DNA of 64,000 nucleotides from Paramicrobacterium agarici (GTDB lineage Bacteria; Actinomycetota; Actinomycetes; Actinomycetales; Microbacteriaceae). The notes beneath the pieces were generated by a model that did not search any database, was not told where the DNA came from, and saw only the letters and a list, made by a program, of their open reading frames with translations. Position 1 is the stretch's first letter. Each line of letters opens with the position of its first letter. The DNA lies in the NCBI RefSeq assembly GCF_002563955.1, contig NZ_PDJE01000001.1, forward strand, positions 1,674,001 through 1,738,000, written 5' to 3'. Shown here in pieces: positions 1 to 7,830 of the stretch. The position numbers were made by a program, and so were the translations under genes.

Positions 1-128
1 ACAAGAACCCCGTCTCACCCTACGACGGCAAGACGCTCACCGGGGTCGTGCGCCGCACGGTGCTGCGTGGCCTCGAGGTCGACGGTGAGACGCCGCGCGG
101 CGAGCTGCTGCGGCGCGGTGACGCGTAG
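1..128 (+). CDS. allB: allantoinase, C-terminal end (partial)
   Basis: Only the last 41 codons are in the window, read from base 3 and ending in TAG at 126-128. The peptide begins KNPVSPYDGKTLTG and continues VVRRTVLRG. That is the usual C-terminal signature of allantoinase-type cyclic amidohydrolases, where the metal-binding barrel is followed by a small beta domain. The enzyme opens allantoin to allantoate in purine catabolism. All metal ligands and the catalytic Asp lie upstream of the window, so activity cannot be judged. A dihydropyrimidinase or dihydroorotase relative is the main alternative, but the KNP-(V/F)-xx-Y-x-G pattern favours allantoinase. Confidence 0.75.
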   Translation, partial: KNPVSPYDGKTLTGVVRRTVLRGLEVDGETPRGELLRRGDA

Positions 129-204
129 CATCCTTTCTCGGTCCTCGCCTGCTGCGCGCCGAGGGCCTGTGCTGAGGAGCGCCGCCGTACCTCAGCCGTG
201 CCGG

Positions 205-594
205 TCAGCGACCGGTCGCCCGCGCTGCCGAGAGCGCCATGAGCACAAGGGGCACCTGCACGGGAAGCCGCAGCACAGCGATAACGATGGCGACCGGTCC
301 ACGCCGCCGCGCAACGCGGACGGTACGCACGTTCGCCGGAAAGACGGCGACGAAGAACGCTGAGGCGATGAGACCGCCCAGGCTCTGCGTGCGGCGGAAG
401 GCGAGCAGGCCAGCGATTCCCCACTCTGCCAGGCCCGAGTTGATGGTCCAGAACCGCGGGCTCCCCGGCAACGATCGAGGAACGACAGGATCGAACGTCT
501 GCGGCCTCACCGCGTGTACGAGTCCGCTCGCGGTGAGCAGCGTCGCGAGTGATACCGCCGCACGACGTGAATGGTGTGCACGCTGCGTAGACAT
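205..594 (-). CDS. DoxX-like small membrane protein
   Basis: This is a 129-residue hydrophobic protein with about four membrane segments. It carries the pattern GLVHAVRP, then FDPVVPRSLPG, then SGLAEWG and FPANV, which is typical of small DoxX-family membrane proteins. It starts 9 nt after the stop of the preceding minus-strand gene, so the two are probably one transcript. ATG at 594 is chosen over an in-frame GTG at 600; neither has a clear Shine-Dalgarno sequence, which fits translational coupling. DoxX relatives are linked to membrane redox homeostasis, but nothing here fixes a substrate. The divergent MerR regulator probably controls the pair. Confidence 0.7.
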   Translation of the reverse strand: MSTQRAHHSRRAAVSLATLLTASGLVHAVRPQTFDPVVPRSLPGSPRFWTINSGLAEWGIAGLLAFRRTQSLGGLIASAFFVAVFPANVRTVRVARRRGPVAIVIAVLRLPVQVPLVLMALSAARATGR

Positions 595-603
595 AGGCAC
601 AGC

Positions 604-1020
604 CTACGCCGTGGCGGTGCCCGTCGTGATCAAGAGGATGCCGCCGGCCAGCAGCGACGCCGTCAGCAGCGCCGCGCCCAGCCAGATCAGCGTGATCCAC
701 GCGTTCGGCTTCTTCGGGTCCCGCCCGATGACCGAGAAGAAAAAGCCGCCGGGAATGAGGATCGCCGTTGCGAGCACGCCGCCCGCGACCCGGTCGCCCC
801 ACGCACCCACGTCTGCCGCGCTCATGAGTAGCCCGATCACGAGACCGAGCGTCACCAGCATGCCCGCGTGAGCGTGCCCTGCGCGGAAGAACGACTTCTG
901 CAGCCCGTTCGCACCCTGCTTTCCCGTGACGACGCGCAGCATGAATGTACCGCCGTAGGCGATGCCGATGATGGTGAGCAGAACAACGCCGGCCGTGATG
1001 GTCATTGATGCGCTGAGCAT
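604..1020 (-). CDS. four-helix membrane protein, function unknown
   Basis: This 138-residue protein has four predicted membrane helices (about 8-28, 52-70, 78-98 and 112-132). A short loop contains RAGHAHAG, with two histidines that could bind a metal or quinone. A much longer in-frame reading reaching back to 1467 is rejected because ATG 1020 has a strong Shine-Dalgarno AAGGAGG just upstream and the longer form would run through the divergent merR. It is the first gene of a two-gene minus-strand unit with the DoxX-like protein, behind an inverted repeat at 1035-1072. I do not recognise a characterised family; the role may be in membrane stress. Confidence 0.6.
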   Translation of the reverse strand: MLSASMTITAGVVLLTIIGIAYGGTFMLRVVTGKQGANGLQKSFFRAGHAHAGMLVTLGLVIGLLMSAADVGAWGDRVAGGVLATAILIPGGFFFSVIGRDPKKPNAWITLIWLGAALLTASLLAGGILLITTGTATA

Positions 1021-1034
1021 GATTCCTCCTTGAC

Positions 1035-1072
1035 GATAGTGCCGGTATCCAACAATAGATACTGATACTATC
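1035..1072. promoter_or_regulatory. inverted-repeat operator between membrane-protein pair and merR
   Basis: Two 15-nt arms face each other at 1035-1049 and 1058-1072. Both match GATAGT-N3-RGTATC when the second is read on the minus strand. The spacer is 8 nt. The element lies in the only gap between the divergent starts at 1020 and 1090, where a MerR-family protein would bind its own and its target promoters. Binding is inferred. Confidence 0.55.
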
Positions 1073-1089
1073 CAATGCAAGAGGTGACG

Positions 1090-1713
1090 ATGAGAATTTC
1101 TGAGCTGTCGCGAGCGACCGGCGTCTCGATCGCGAGCATCAAGTACTACGTGCGCGAGGGGCTGCTGCCCGCGGGTGAATCGCTCGGGGCACGGCAAGCT
1201 GACTACGGCGACACGCACGTGACGCGATTGCGGCTCATTCGCGCGCTCGTTGACGTTGTCGGCCTGCCGATCGCTCAGGTGAGGCGCCTTTTCGCGCTCA
1301 TCGCTGATCCAGGCGACGACATGTTCGCGGCGCTCGGCGAGGCTGTCGGTTCTCTGCCCCCCTATGGAACGGACAGTGAAACGGATGCTGCCGCCGAGAG
1401 CCGTGCTCGAGCGACCATCGAGCGGCTGGACTGGACCTACGACGCGGGCTACGCGGCGACGGCGCAACTCGAACGCTCACTCGCCGCGCTCGAGGGCACG
1501 GGAGTCCCCATGTCAGACGACCGGCTCGAGGTCTATGCCCGTGCGGCTCGCATGATCGCCGAGTTTGACATCGCGCACATGCCCGACGAGAACCCGAGCG
1601 CGGCGATCGAGTACAGCGTTCTCGGCACGGCGCTCTACGAGCCGGTTCTCGTCGCGCTGCGGCGGCTGGCGCACCTCGATATTGTGGCGCAGGCGCTCGA
1701 TGACGACGAGTAG
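1090..1713 (+). CDS. MerR-family transcriptional regulator
   Basis: This 207-residue protein begins MRISELSRATGVS, the helix-turn-helix of MerR regulators, followed by the wing motif IKYYVREGLLP (residues 1-70). A helical dimerisation segment and an effector region follow; no conserved cysteine cluster suggests a metal sensor. ATG 1090 is preferred over ATG 1075 because GAGGTG lies just before it. It is divergent from two membrane-protein genes and separated from them by a 38-nt inverted repeat, so it probably regulates them and itself. The inducer is unknown. The gene is convergent with the next one, with 6 nt between the stops. Confidence 0.85.
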   Translation: MRISELSRATGVSIASIKYYVREGLLPAGESLGARQADYGDTHVTRLRLIRALVDVVGLPIAQVRRLFALIADPGDDMFAALGEAVGSLPPYGTDSETDAAAESRARATIERLDWTYDAGYAATAQLERSLAALEGTGVPMSDDRLEVYARAARMIAEFDIAHMPDENPSAAIEYSVLGTALYEPVLVALRRLAHLDIVAQALDDDE

Positions 1714-1719
1714 CGGAGC

Positions 1720-2682
1720 TCAGATCTGCGCGGCGACCAGCTTGATGAGCGTCGCCTCGGGCCGGCATGCGAACCGCACGGGCGCATAGATCGAGGTGCC
1801 GAGTCCGGCCGAGACGTTCAGGAACGACGACCTGAGCGCGTGCGTCCACACCGAGAGCCCCTTGACCTTCGTGCGCGGAATATCGCAGTTTGTCACGAGG
1901 GCGCCGTAGCCCGGCACGCACACCTGGCCGCCATGCGTGTGCCCCGCGAAGATCATCTGCGCACCGTGCGTGACGAACGCGTTGAGAACGCGCTGATACG
2001 GAGCGTGCGCGACACCGAGAGTGACGTGACGCGACACATCGGTGTCGTCGTCAGAGGTCTGGTCGTCGCGCAGTTCATCGATGAGGCCCGTGAGCACGTC
2101 GAGCCGGTCGCGATGGATGTGCGGGTCATCCACACCGAAGAAGTCAAGCGCCGTGCCGCGAACATCGAGGCTCGCGACGGCGTTGTTGAGGTCTTTCCAC
2201 TGTAGCGTCTCGCCGAAGAAGCGGTCCATGGCTGCCGTGTCGAGGTTGGGTGAACGCCGTGGAAGGCCGCCCGTGTGACGCTGGAAGTAACGCAGCCAGT
2301 TCTTGCGCAGCGGCCCGTAGTAGTCGTTCGATCCGTGCACGTGAACGCCGGGGATGCCGCGAAACGGCTCGAACGCTCGGCGCAGACCGATGAGACCGTC
2401 TTCGTGACCGAGGTTGTCGCCGGTCACGACGACCAGATCCGGCTTCAGCGCCGCAAGGTCGGCTACCCAGCGCTGCTTATCGCGCTGCCACGGCGCCATG
2501 TGCAGGTCAGAGACGTGCAGCACCCGGATGCTCTCGGCACCGGGCGGAAGCACGGGCACCGTCTCGGAGCGCAACGTGAACAACCGTCGCTCGATGAGAG
2601 AGCCCCACGCGAACGCGCCCGCGCCCGCAGCGACAGCGGTTCCGAGCAGACCGCCGAGCACGCTGAGCCGACGACTACTCAT
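1720..2682 (-). CDS. membrane-anchored metallophosphoesterase
   Basis: This is a 320-residue protein with an N-terminal membrane anchor (about 8-26) and a calcineurin-like phosphoesterase fold. The metal-binding motifs appear in order: DLH (59-61), GDN (88-90), GSND in place of the usual GNHD (117-120), and GHTHGGQ near 258. The catalytic side probably faces outward, as in YkuE/YaeI-type enzymes. ATG 2682 is chosen; an in-frame TTG at 2688 overlaps the stop of the upstream penicillin-binding protein gene, so the two are translationally coupled. This pairing is common in actinobacteria and suggests a role at the cell envelope. The substrate is unknown. Confidence 0.85.
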   Translation of the reverse strand: MSSRRLSVLGGLLGTAVAAGAGAFAWGSLIERRLFTLRSETVPVLPPGAESIRVLHVSDLHMAPWQRDKQRWVADLAALKPDLVVVTGDNLGHEDGLIGLRRAFEPFRGIPGVHVHGSNDYYGPLRKNWLRYFQRHTGGLPRRSPNLDTAAMDRFFGETLQWKDLNNAVASLDVRGTALDFFGVDDPHIHRDRLDVLTGLIDELRDDQTSDDDTDVSRHVTLGVAHAPYQRVLNAFVTHGAQMIFAGHTHGGQVCVPGYGALVTNCDIPRTKVKGLSVWTHALRSSFLNVSAGLGTSIYAPVRFACRPEATLIKLVAAQI

Positions 2683-2684
2683 CG

Positions 2685-5246
2685 TCAATCATCGTCGTTG
2701 CCTCGGCCCTTGTCGCCGTTGTCTCCGCAGTACAGCGTGAGGGTCACCGTCGCGCCCTCACCGCCAGTTTCACCGGCACCGGGGTCCTGCTTCGCCACCG
2801 TGTCCTTATCGCCGCCTGGTTCGCAGGATCCCGCCTTCTTGGCCGTGAAGCCGGCATCAGCGAGGGCATCCTTGGCGGCATCGTACGACTCGCCGACGAC
2901 GTCGGGCACAGAGGTGCCCTTGCCGTTGCTGACCGAGATCGTGATCATCGACCCGCTGTTGGCACGCTCACCGCCCGCAGGGTTGGTGCTGGCGACCTTT
3001 CCGGCCTCAATCGTGGAGTTGACCTGCTCCTCGGCGACAGTGACGCCGAATCCAGCATCCTTGAGCGTCTTCGTTGCGTCTTCGACGGACTGGCCGACAA
3101 CATCGGGCACGTCCTTGAGAATGCGCCGTGTGAGGTTCTTATCGGCCTCGGGGAACGGGTTTCCGCCGTAGAGCTCGAAGGTCTTCGACGCAATCGTTTG
3201 GGTAATACCGAACTTGACCTGGCTTCCCAGTCCGCCCTTGATCCACTTGTGGTTCATGGGCGTGAAGTTCGTGCTGTTCAGGTTGCCGACCCAGACGGCG
3301 TTCGCAGCCTCTGTCGTCGAGGTAACGAGCCACGTGTCCTTGTATGCATCCGTCGTACCGGTCTTACCGAAGATGGGCCCAGTCCAGGGGTTGCCGCCGC
3401 GCCCCGTGCCCTGCGTCATCACCTGAGTGAGCGACTGCACAGCGGTCGCCGCGACGTTCTCGGGAATGGCCTGATCGCAGGTCTTGCCGGGAACCTTCAT
3501 CTCGGAGCCATCGGCCTTGACGATCTTGTCGATTGCCCGCGGTTCGCAGTGCATGCCGCCCGCGGCGAGCGTTGCGTACGCGTTCGCCATGGAGAGCGGC
3601 GCGATGGTGTCTTCCGACGTTCCGATGAGGGTTGTGGGGTAGTGCGTCAGCTCGGCGCCCGTCGCGCTGTGCGCGCCCATGGCCTCAGCAGTGTTGGCGA
3701 TGTCGCACAGGTCGAGCTGCTCACCCATGGCGGCGAGAACCGTGTTGATCGACTGCGTCATACCCTTCTGCACCGTGTACATTCCACCGGGCATACCGCC
3801 GCCGTCGCCGGCGTTCTTCGGTCCTGGTGCCCAGTTGGCCGGGCCCTCGCACGTCTGGTAGTGGAAGTCGCGCTTTGTGGCGTTCACGATCTCATTTGTC
3901 GAGTGCCCCTGCAGCAGCCATTCGACAAGCACCATGGTCTTCCAGGTTGATCCGGGCTGGAATCCGCTCGAGCCGCCATACTTCTTGTCGGTGTTGAAGT
4001 TCACCGCCGTGTAGCCCGGGCCCTTGTCGGGGTTGGCCGAGTACGCCGTGTTCTGCACCATCGCGAGGATGCGGCCCGTTCCCGGCTCGATCGTCGTTGC
4101 CGTGCCGCCGAGCTTCATGCCGTCTTCGTGCGACGGAACAGCGGAGTGCAGAGCATCCGCCTCGGTCTTCTGCAACCGCAGGTCGAGAGTCGTGTAAATG
4201 TCGAGACCGCCGCGCTTGAGCAGTGAGACGCGTTCGGCCTTTGAGTCACCAAACGCTTCGTTCTCGGAGATCACCTGAGTGACGTAATCGCAGAAGTACG
4301 CGTTCGAGCCCGCTGCCGCACACCCGCCCTTCGGCGGCGTGATGTTGGGTTTGATCTCTGTCGCAATCGCCTCGTCGTACTGCTCTTGCGTGATCTTGCC
4401 GTAGTACAGCATGGCTTTCAGCACCACGTCGCGCCTTTGCTTCGTGAGTGCGTAGCCGTTCTCGGCGCCATTGTCGGGGTTGTCGGGCTTATCGATCCGA
4501 AGCAGGTTCGGGTTGTTCACGATGCCCATAAGCGTTGCCGCCTGCGCGAGGGTCACGTCTTTCGCGCTTGTGCCGAAGTAGTAGTTCGCCGCTGACTCGA
4601 CACCGTAGATCACGCCGCCGAAGCCCGAGATGTTGAGGTATCCGCGCAGGATCTCGTCTTTCGAGTACTCCTTCTCAAGACCGATCGCGTAGCGCATCTC
4701 CTTGAGCTTGCGCGAGTAGTGAACTCCCGCCACCTCGTCGTAGCACTTCGCGAGCTCTTCCTTGGAGTCGGTGTCGCGCTCGCACTTCTGAATGCGCACA
4801 TTCTTGACGTACTGCTGCGTGATCGACGAACCACCCTGCGTGTCTTCGCCGAGCTGGTTCGACACGAGGGCTCTCAAGGTACCCGTGAGGTCGATGCCTC
4901 CGTGCTCGTAGTACCGGTTGTCCTCTGTCGCGACAGCGGCATCCTTGAGGTATTGCGAAATCTCGTCCCACTGAACCTCGACGCGGTTCTGTTCGTAGAA
5001 GCTGGCGAGCAGAACGTTCTTATCGCCGTCTTTGGCGTAGATGTTCGACTTCTCCATGAGCGGAGTGATCTCGAGATACTCGGGGAGGTCGTCGAAAACG
5101 CCGATCGCGCTGTTCGCCGTGATGCCGGTGACGGCAAGGGCCGGAGTGACAGCGGCAGTGACGAGAACTCCGGCTGCGGCGCTGAGTCCGACAAAGCCGA
5201 GAAGGCCTCCGACCACACCTCTAGCCGTTCGTTTCTGTTCAGGCAT
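2685..5246 (-). CDS. ponA: bifunctional class A penicillin-binding protein with PASTA domains
   Basis: This 853-residue protein has an N-terminal membrane anchor (about 11-45), a glycosyltransferase domain with the catalytic-Glu motif ATEDNRYYEHGG (Glu about 108), and a transpeptidase domain with GSTWK, the SIN box (TQSINT) and KTGTT. Two C-terminal PASTA repeats follow (VPDVVGQSVEDA and VPDVVGESYDAA), then an acidic tail. It polymerises and cross-links peptidoglycan outside the membrane. ATG 5246 is preferred over an ATG at 5297, which adds 17 unlikely residues. A TAGCAT box ends 7 nt before ATG 5246, so the mRNA may be leaderless. The metallophosphoesterase follows directly. The usual whiB neighbour is not here. 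Confidence 0.92.
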   Translation of the reverse strand: MPEQKRTARGVVGGLLGFVGLSAAAGVLVTAAVTPALAVTGITANSAIGVFDDLPEYLEITPLMEKSNIYAKDGDKNVLLASFYEQNRVEVQWDEISQYLKDAAVATEDNRYYEHGGIDLTGTLRALVSNQLGEDTQGGSSITQQYVKNVRIQKCERDTDSKEELAKCYDEVAGVHYSRKLKEMRYAIGLEKEYSKDEILRGYLNISGFGGVIYGVESAANYYFGTSAKDVTLAQAATLMGIVNNPNLLRIDKPDNPDNGAENGYALTKQRRDVVLKAMLYYGKITQEQYDEAIATEIKPNITPPKGGCAAAGSNAYFCDYVTQVISENEAFGDSKAERVSLLKRGGLDIYTTLDLRLQKTEADALHSAVPSHEDGMKLGGTATTIEPGTGRILAMVQNTAYSANPDKGPGYTAVNFNTDKKYGGSSGFQPGSTWKTMVLVEWLLQGHSTNEIVNATKRDFHYQTCEGPANWAPGPKNAGDGGGMPGGMYTVQKGMTQSINTVLAAMGEQLDLCDIANTAEAMGAHSATGAELTHYPTTLIGTSEDTIAPLSMANAYATLAAGGMHCEPRAIDKIVKADGSEMKVPGKTCDQAIPENVAATAVQSLTQVMTQGTGRGGNPWTGPIFGKTGTTDAYKDTWLVTSTTEAANAVWVGNLNSTNFTPMNHKWIKGGLGSQVKFGITQTIASKTFELYGGNPFPEADKNLTRRILKDVPDVVGQSVEDATKTLKDAGFGVTVAEEQVNSTIEAGKVASTNPAGGERANSGSMITISVSNGKGTSVPDVVGESYDAAKDALADAGFTAKKAGSCEPGGDKDTVAKQDPGAGETGGEGATVTLTLYCGDNGDKGRGNDDD

Positions 5247-5344
5247 AGGATTGATGCTAAGTGACGTTTCTGAAAATCCGCCTACGTGCGCGCGCATTTA
5301 ATCGGATCGTTGCCTCGCGAAATCAGCCCTGACGAAGGAGCCGC

Positions 5345-5503
5345 ATGACCAAATGGGAGTACCTGACCACGCCGCTGATCGTTCACAACACCTCGGCGAT
5401 CCTCAATAACTGGGGCAGCGAAGGCTGGGAACTCGTGCAGGTCGTGACCGGGCCCGAAGGCGGTCTCGTCGCGTATCTCAAGCGACCGGTTGAGGACGCC
5501 TGA
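5345..5503 (+). CDS. small DUF4177-like protein
   Basis: This 52-residue protein begins MTKWEYLTTPLIVHNT and contains NNWGSEGWELVQVV. The pattern W-E-Y ... G-x-E-G-W-E-L-V is typical of DUF4177 and related one-domain proteins of unknown function. A Shine-Dalgarno GAAGGAG lies 6 nt before the ATG. Its stop TGA shares a base with the start of the RidA-family gene (TGATG), so the two are translationally coupled. In related actinobacteria this pair lies next to the penicillin-binding protein gene, as here. No catalytic residues can be named. Confidence 0.8.
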   Translation: MTKWEYLTTPLIVHNTSAILNNWGSEGWELVQVVTGPEGGLVAYLKRPVEDA

Positions 5504-5973
5504 TGGGCCGGATCGCTGATCGTCTGGTGGAGCTCGGGCTTGAGCTGCCGGCCGTCGCTGCGCCCGTTGCCGCGTACGTTCCGGCCGTCGAGAACGATGG
5601 TCTCGTGTACACGTCGGGGCAGCTTCCGTTCGTTGAGGGCGCGCTTCCGGCGACGGGCAAGGTCGGCGATGGGCACGGGCTCGTTCCGGCAGCAGACGCC
5701 AAGGATTACGCTCGGCAGTGCGCGCTCAACGCGCTTGCCGCCGCCGAGACCGTGATCGGCTCGCTCGACCGTGTCACGCGAGTGGTGAAAGTCGTCGGCT
5801 TCGTGTCGAGCGACCCGTCGTTCACGGGGCAGCCCGGCGTGGTCAACGGCGCGAGCGAACTGCTGGGCGAGATCTTCGGCGACGCGGGCCAGCATGCCCG
5901 CTCGGCCGTGGGCGTCGCGGTGCTTCCGCTGGATTCCCCCGTCGAGGTGGAGCTCGTTCTCGCCTACGCGTAG
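5503..5973 (+). CDS. RidA/YjgF-family protein
   Basis: This 156-residue single-domain protein carries the RidA signatures VENDGLVYTSGQLPF near residue 30, then VTRVVKVVGFV and HARSAVGVAVLPLDSPVEVE. RidA proteins form trimers that hydrolyse reactive enamine/imine intermediates made by PLP enzymes. The family also has subgroups without the key Arg; here the Arg of HARSAVGVA is present, which supports activity. The longer form (about 156 residues) belongs to the actinobacterial subgroup, not E. coli RidA. It is coupled to the DUF4177-like gene. Its stop lies 12 nt from that of the convergent GH3 gene. Confidence 0.88.
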   Translation: MGRIADRLVELGLELPAVAAPVAAYVPAVENDGLVYTSGQLPFVEGALPATGKVGDGHGLVPAADAKDYARQCALNALAAAETVIGSLDRVTRVVKVVGFVSSDPSFTGQPGVVNGASELLGEIFGDAGQHARSAVGVAVLPLDSPVEVELVLAYA

Positions 5974-5985
5974 AGCGTTCGCGCG

Positions 5986-7146
5986 TCACTCGGCCTTCGC
6001 GGCCGCGATGCGGTGAGCCGCAGCATCCACTTTGCTGGCAAAGTCGGGATCGTCTTTCGCGCGCTCGAGCACCGCGTCTCGCATCTCAGGGTAGACGGAC
6101 GGGTCACTGGAGACGAGCAGCAGGTCGACGCCGGCATCGATCGCCATGGTCGCACGTTGCGCCGGTGGCCAAGCCGAGACTTGGGATGCTGCGCTGAGGT
6201 CGTCTGTCGTGATGACGCCGTTGAAGCCGATGTCGTCTCGCAACAGCGAGATGACGTCTGACGAGAATGCAGCGGGCAGCTCCGGGTCGATGTTCGCGTA
6301 GATCGCCGTGGACATCATGACAACGGCTGCGCCCTCGCCGAGGAGCGTGCGATAGACGCCCATGTCAGGGCCGCCGGCCGTGACGACGTCGTCGACGACG
6401 CCCGTTGAGAAGTCGGTGTTGGCCGTGACGTAGCCCAGGCCGGGAAAGTGCTTGAGCGTGGGAAGGATGCCCGCATCGCGCATGCCCGCGGCAAATGCTC
6501 CGGCGCCAGCCGCGACGGCCTTCTCATCGCCGCCGTACTGGCGGTGCAGTGCTCCGATCGGGGGATTCGTCGCGGCGCTGCCGTTTGGGACGATGTCGGC
6601 GACGGGAGCGAGGTTCATTGTGATGCCCGCGCGAGCGAGCTGCTCGCCCCACGTCGCCGCTGCGGAGCGAAGCGCGTCAGCATCCATCTCCCCTTGTTCG
6701 ACGGCCGAGGGGATGTCATCGAATCCGGGACCGCTGAGCACCTGGACCTGCCCGCCCTCCTGGTCGGTGGCAACCCAGAGTGGAAGTTCGGATGACGCGA
6801 AGCCGGTGAATTGGTCAACGAGCGCGGCCGTCGCGTTAATGTCGTCGGTGGATCGGCCGTGCAGAAAGAGGCCGCCAACGCCGTCGTCGCGAACCGCCGC
6901 GAGCGTCGTGTCGTTGACGGCGTCGACCGGCGTGCCGACCATGAAGAGCTGCGCAACCTTCTCAGACAGCGACATCGACGCAGTCGGGTCATTCGGAGTC
7001 GGGGATGCGGAGGGCGATGCGGGCACTGAGCTCGACGGTGTGGCGGTCGGTGCGGTGTCAGCTGCGGCGCATCCGCACAAGGTCAGCACTGCGGCCGCCA
7101 TGACGGCGGTTCGTCTCAATCGTCGCGTTCGGGTCATCGTTGTCAT
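5986..7146 (-). CDS. GH3-family lipoprotein, NagZ/LpqI-like
   Basis: This 386-residue protein has a lipoprotein signal ending LTLCGC (lipid Cys about 26), a Ser/Thr/Pro-rich linker and a glycoside hydrolase family 3 N-terminal barrel. It keeps KHFPGLG and the nucleophile region ITTDDLSAAS. The loop that in classical NagZ carries the Asp-x-His catalytic dyad reads NTDFSTG and has no His, so the acid/base differs or the substrate does. A role in removing N-acetylglucosamine during envelope turnover is inferred from the family. ATG 7146 is chosen; an in-frame ATG at 7137 and a longer upstream reading are less likely because they do not suit the signal peptide. Confidence 0.82.
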   Translation of the reverse strand: MTTMTRTRRLRRTAVMAAAVLTLCGCAAADTAPTATPSSSVPASPSASPTPNDPTASMSLSEKVAQLFMVGTPVDAVNDTTLAAVRDDGVGGLFLHGRSTDDINATAALVDQFTGFASSELPLWVATDQEGGQVQVLSGPGFDDIPSAVEQGEMDADALRSAAATWGEQLARAGITMNLAPVADIVPNGSAATNPPIGALHRQYGGDEKAVAAGAGAFAAGMRDAGILPTLKHFPGLGYVTANTDFSTGVVDDVVTAGGPDMGVYRTLLGEGAAVVMMSTAIYANIDPELPAAFSSDVISLLRDDIGFNGVITTDDLSAASQVSAWPPAQRATMAIDAGVDLLLVSSDPSVYPEMRDAVLERAKDDPDFASKVDAAAHRIAAAKAE

Positions 7147-7271
7147 GATCGCAGGCGGCGACGGTCGGCGACAGGCATGGCGGGCCGGCGCGACGTTGGG
7201 TAGCATTGCCGCAGCGTCGCGTGCCGGTGGCAGACCGTGTCAGGCATGGAGGCGCCGAATCACGAAGGAGC

Positions 7272-7310
7272 ATGATGATGTCATTGTTCCCTTCGCCCTT
7301 ACGTGACTGA
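7272..7310 (+). other. 12-codon leader ORF overlapping the hemerythrin start
   Basis: A GAAGGAG Shine-Dalgarno at 7264-7270 precedes ATG codons at 7272, 7275 and 7278. The frame encodes MMMSLFPSPLRD and stops at TGA 7308-7310, 8 nt into the next gene, whose own GTG has no Shine-Dalgarno. It is either a coupling leader peptide or the true 5' end of the next gene separated by an indel. Confidence 0.35.
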
Positions 7311-7773
7311 GGGCGAGAAGGCCAGGTTCGTCGCCTGGAGCGCTGAGCTGCGCGCCGTTCACGAACGGTTGCGAGCGGCACTGCGCGTGACTCGCGAATC
7401 GCTTGATCACGCGGAGCGCGCTGTGCCCGCTGCTCGCGACCTGCTGCTGTATTGCCACGGCTTTTGTGTGGCGCTCGCGGGGCACCACGAGGCTGAGGAT
7501 CGTGAGCTGTTTCCCGCGATCGCGGCTGCGCACCCCGAGCTGCGAGATACGTTGCGCATGCTTGAGCAGGACCACTCCATGATGTCGCACCTGATCGCGG
7601 GGCTTGTGGATGCTGTGAAGCACGCTGCGCCGCCCGATGAGCTGGAGCGCCACGTCGAGGGGATCTCGGCGATCATGGAGAGCCACTTCCGGTTTGAGGA
7701 GCGGCGTCTGCTCACGGTGCTTGACGCGCTCGCGCTCGACGCGGACCCGGAGAGCGTGCTCGGCCCGTTCTGA
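7303..7773 (+). CDS. hemerythrin HHE-domain protein
   Basis: This 156-residue all-helical protein has histidines placed as in hemerythrin-like di-iron domains: AVHERL near 20, GHHEAEDRELF near 62, LEQDHSMM near 94 and ESHFRFEERRL near 126. Such proteins bind oxygen, NO or iron, or act in nitrosative-stress defence; which applies here is not visible. The GTG start at 7303 has no Shine-Dalgarno, whereas a strong one 33-39 nt upstream serves an overlapping short frame, which is odd. A 15-bp hairpin terminator shared with the convergent acs gene follows. Confidence 0.85.
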   Translation: MTEGEKARFVAWSAELRAVHERLRAALRVTRESLDHAERAVPAARDLLLYCHGFCVALAGHHEAEDRELFPAIAAAHPELRDTLRMLEQDHSMMSHLIAGLVDAVKHAAPPDELERHVEGISAIMESHFRFEERRLLTVLDALALDADPESVLGPF

Positions 7774-7784
7774 CCGTTAAACGA

Positions 7785-7817
7785 TGGATGCCGCGGGGCA
7801 GCGCCCCGCGGCATCCA
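7785..7817. terminator. bidirectional hairpin between hemerythrin gene and acs
   Basis: A perfect 15-bp inverted repeat (arms 7785-7799 and 7803-7817, loop AGC) lies between the two convergent stops. It has no long T-run. Confidence 0.75.
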
Positions 7818-7830
7818 CCATGTGCAGCGA

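Noticed and set aside
604..1467. Longer version of the four-helix membrane protein
   Set aside because: It would cross merR; the Shine-Dalgarno and operator place the start at 1020.
2686..2688. TTG as start of the metallophosphoesterase
   Set aside because: It overlaps the upstream stop and is possible, but the ATG two codons later is the simpler choice; the protein differs by two residues.
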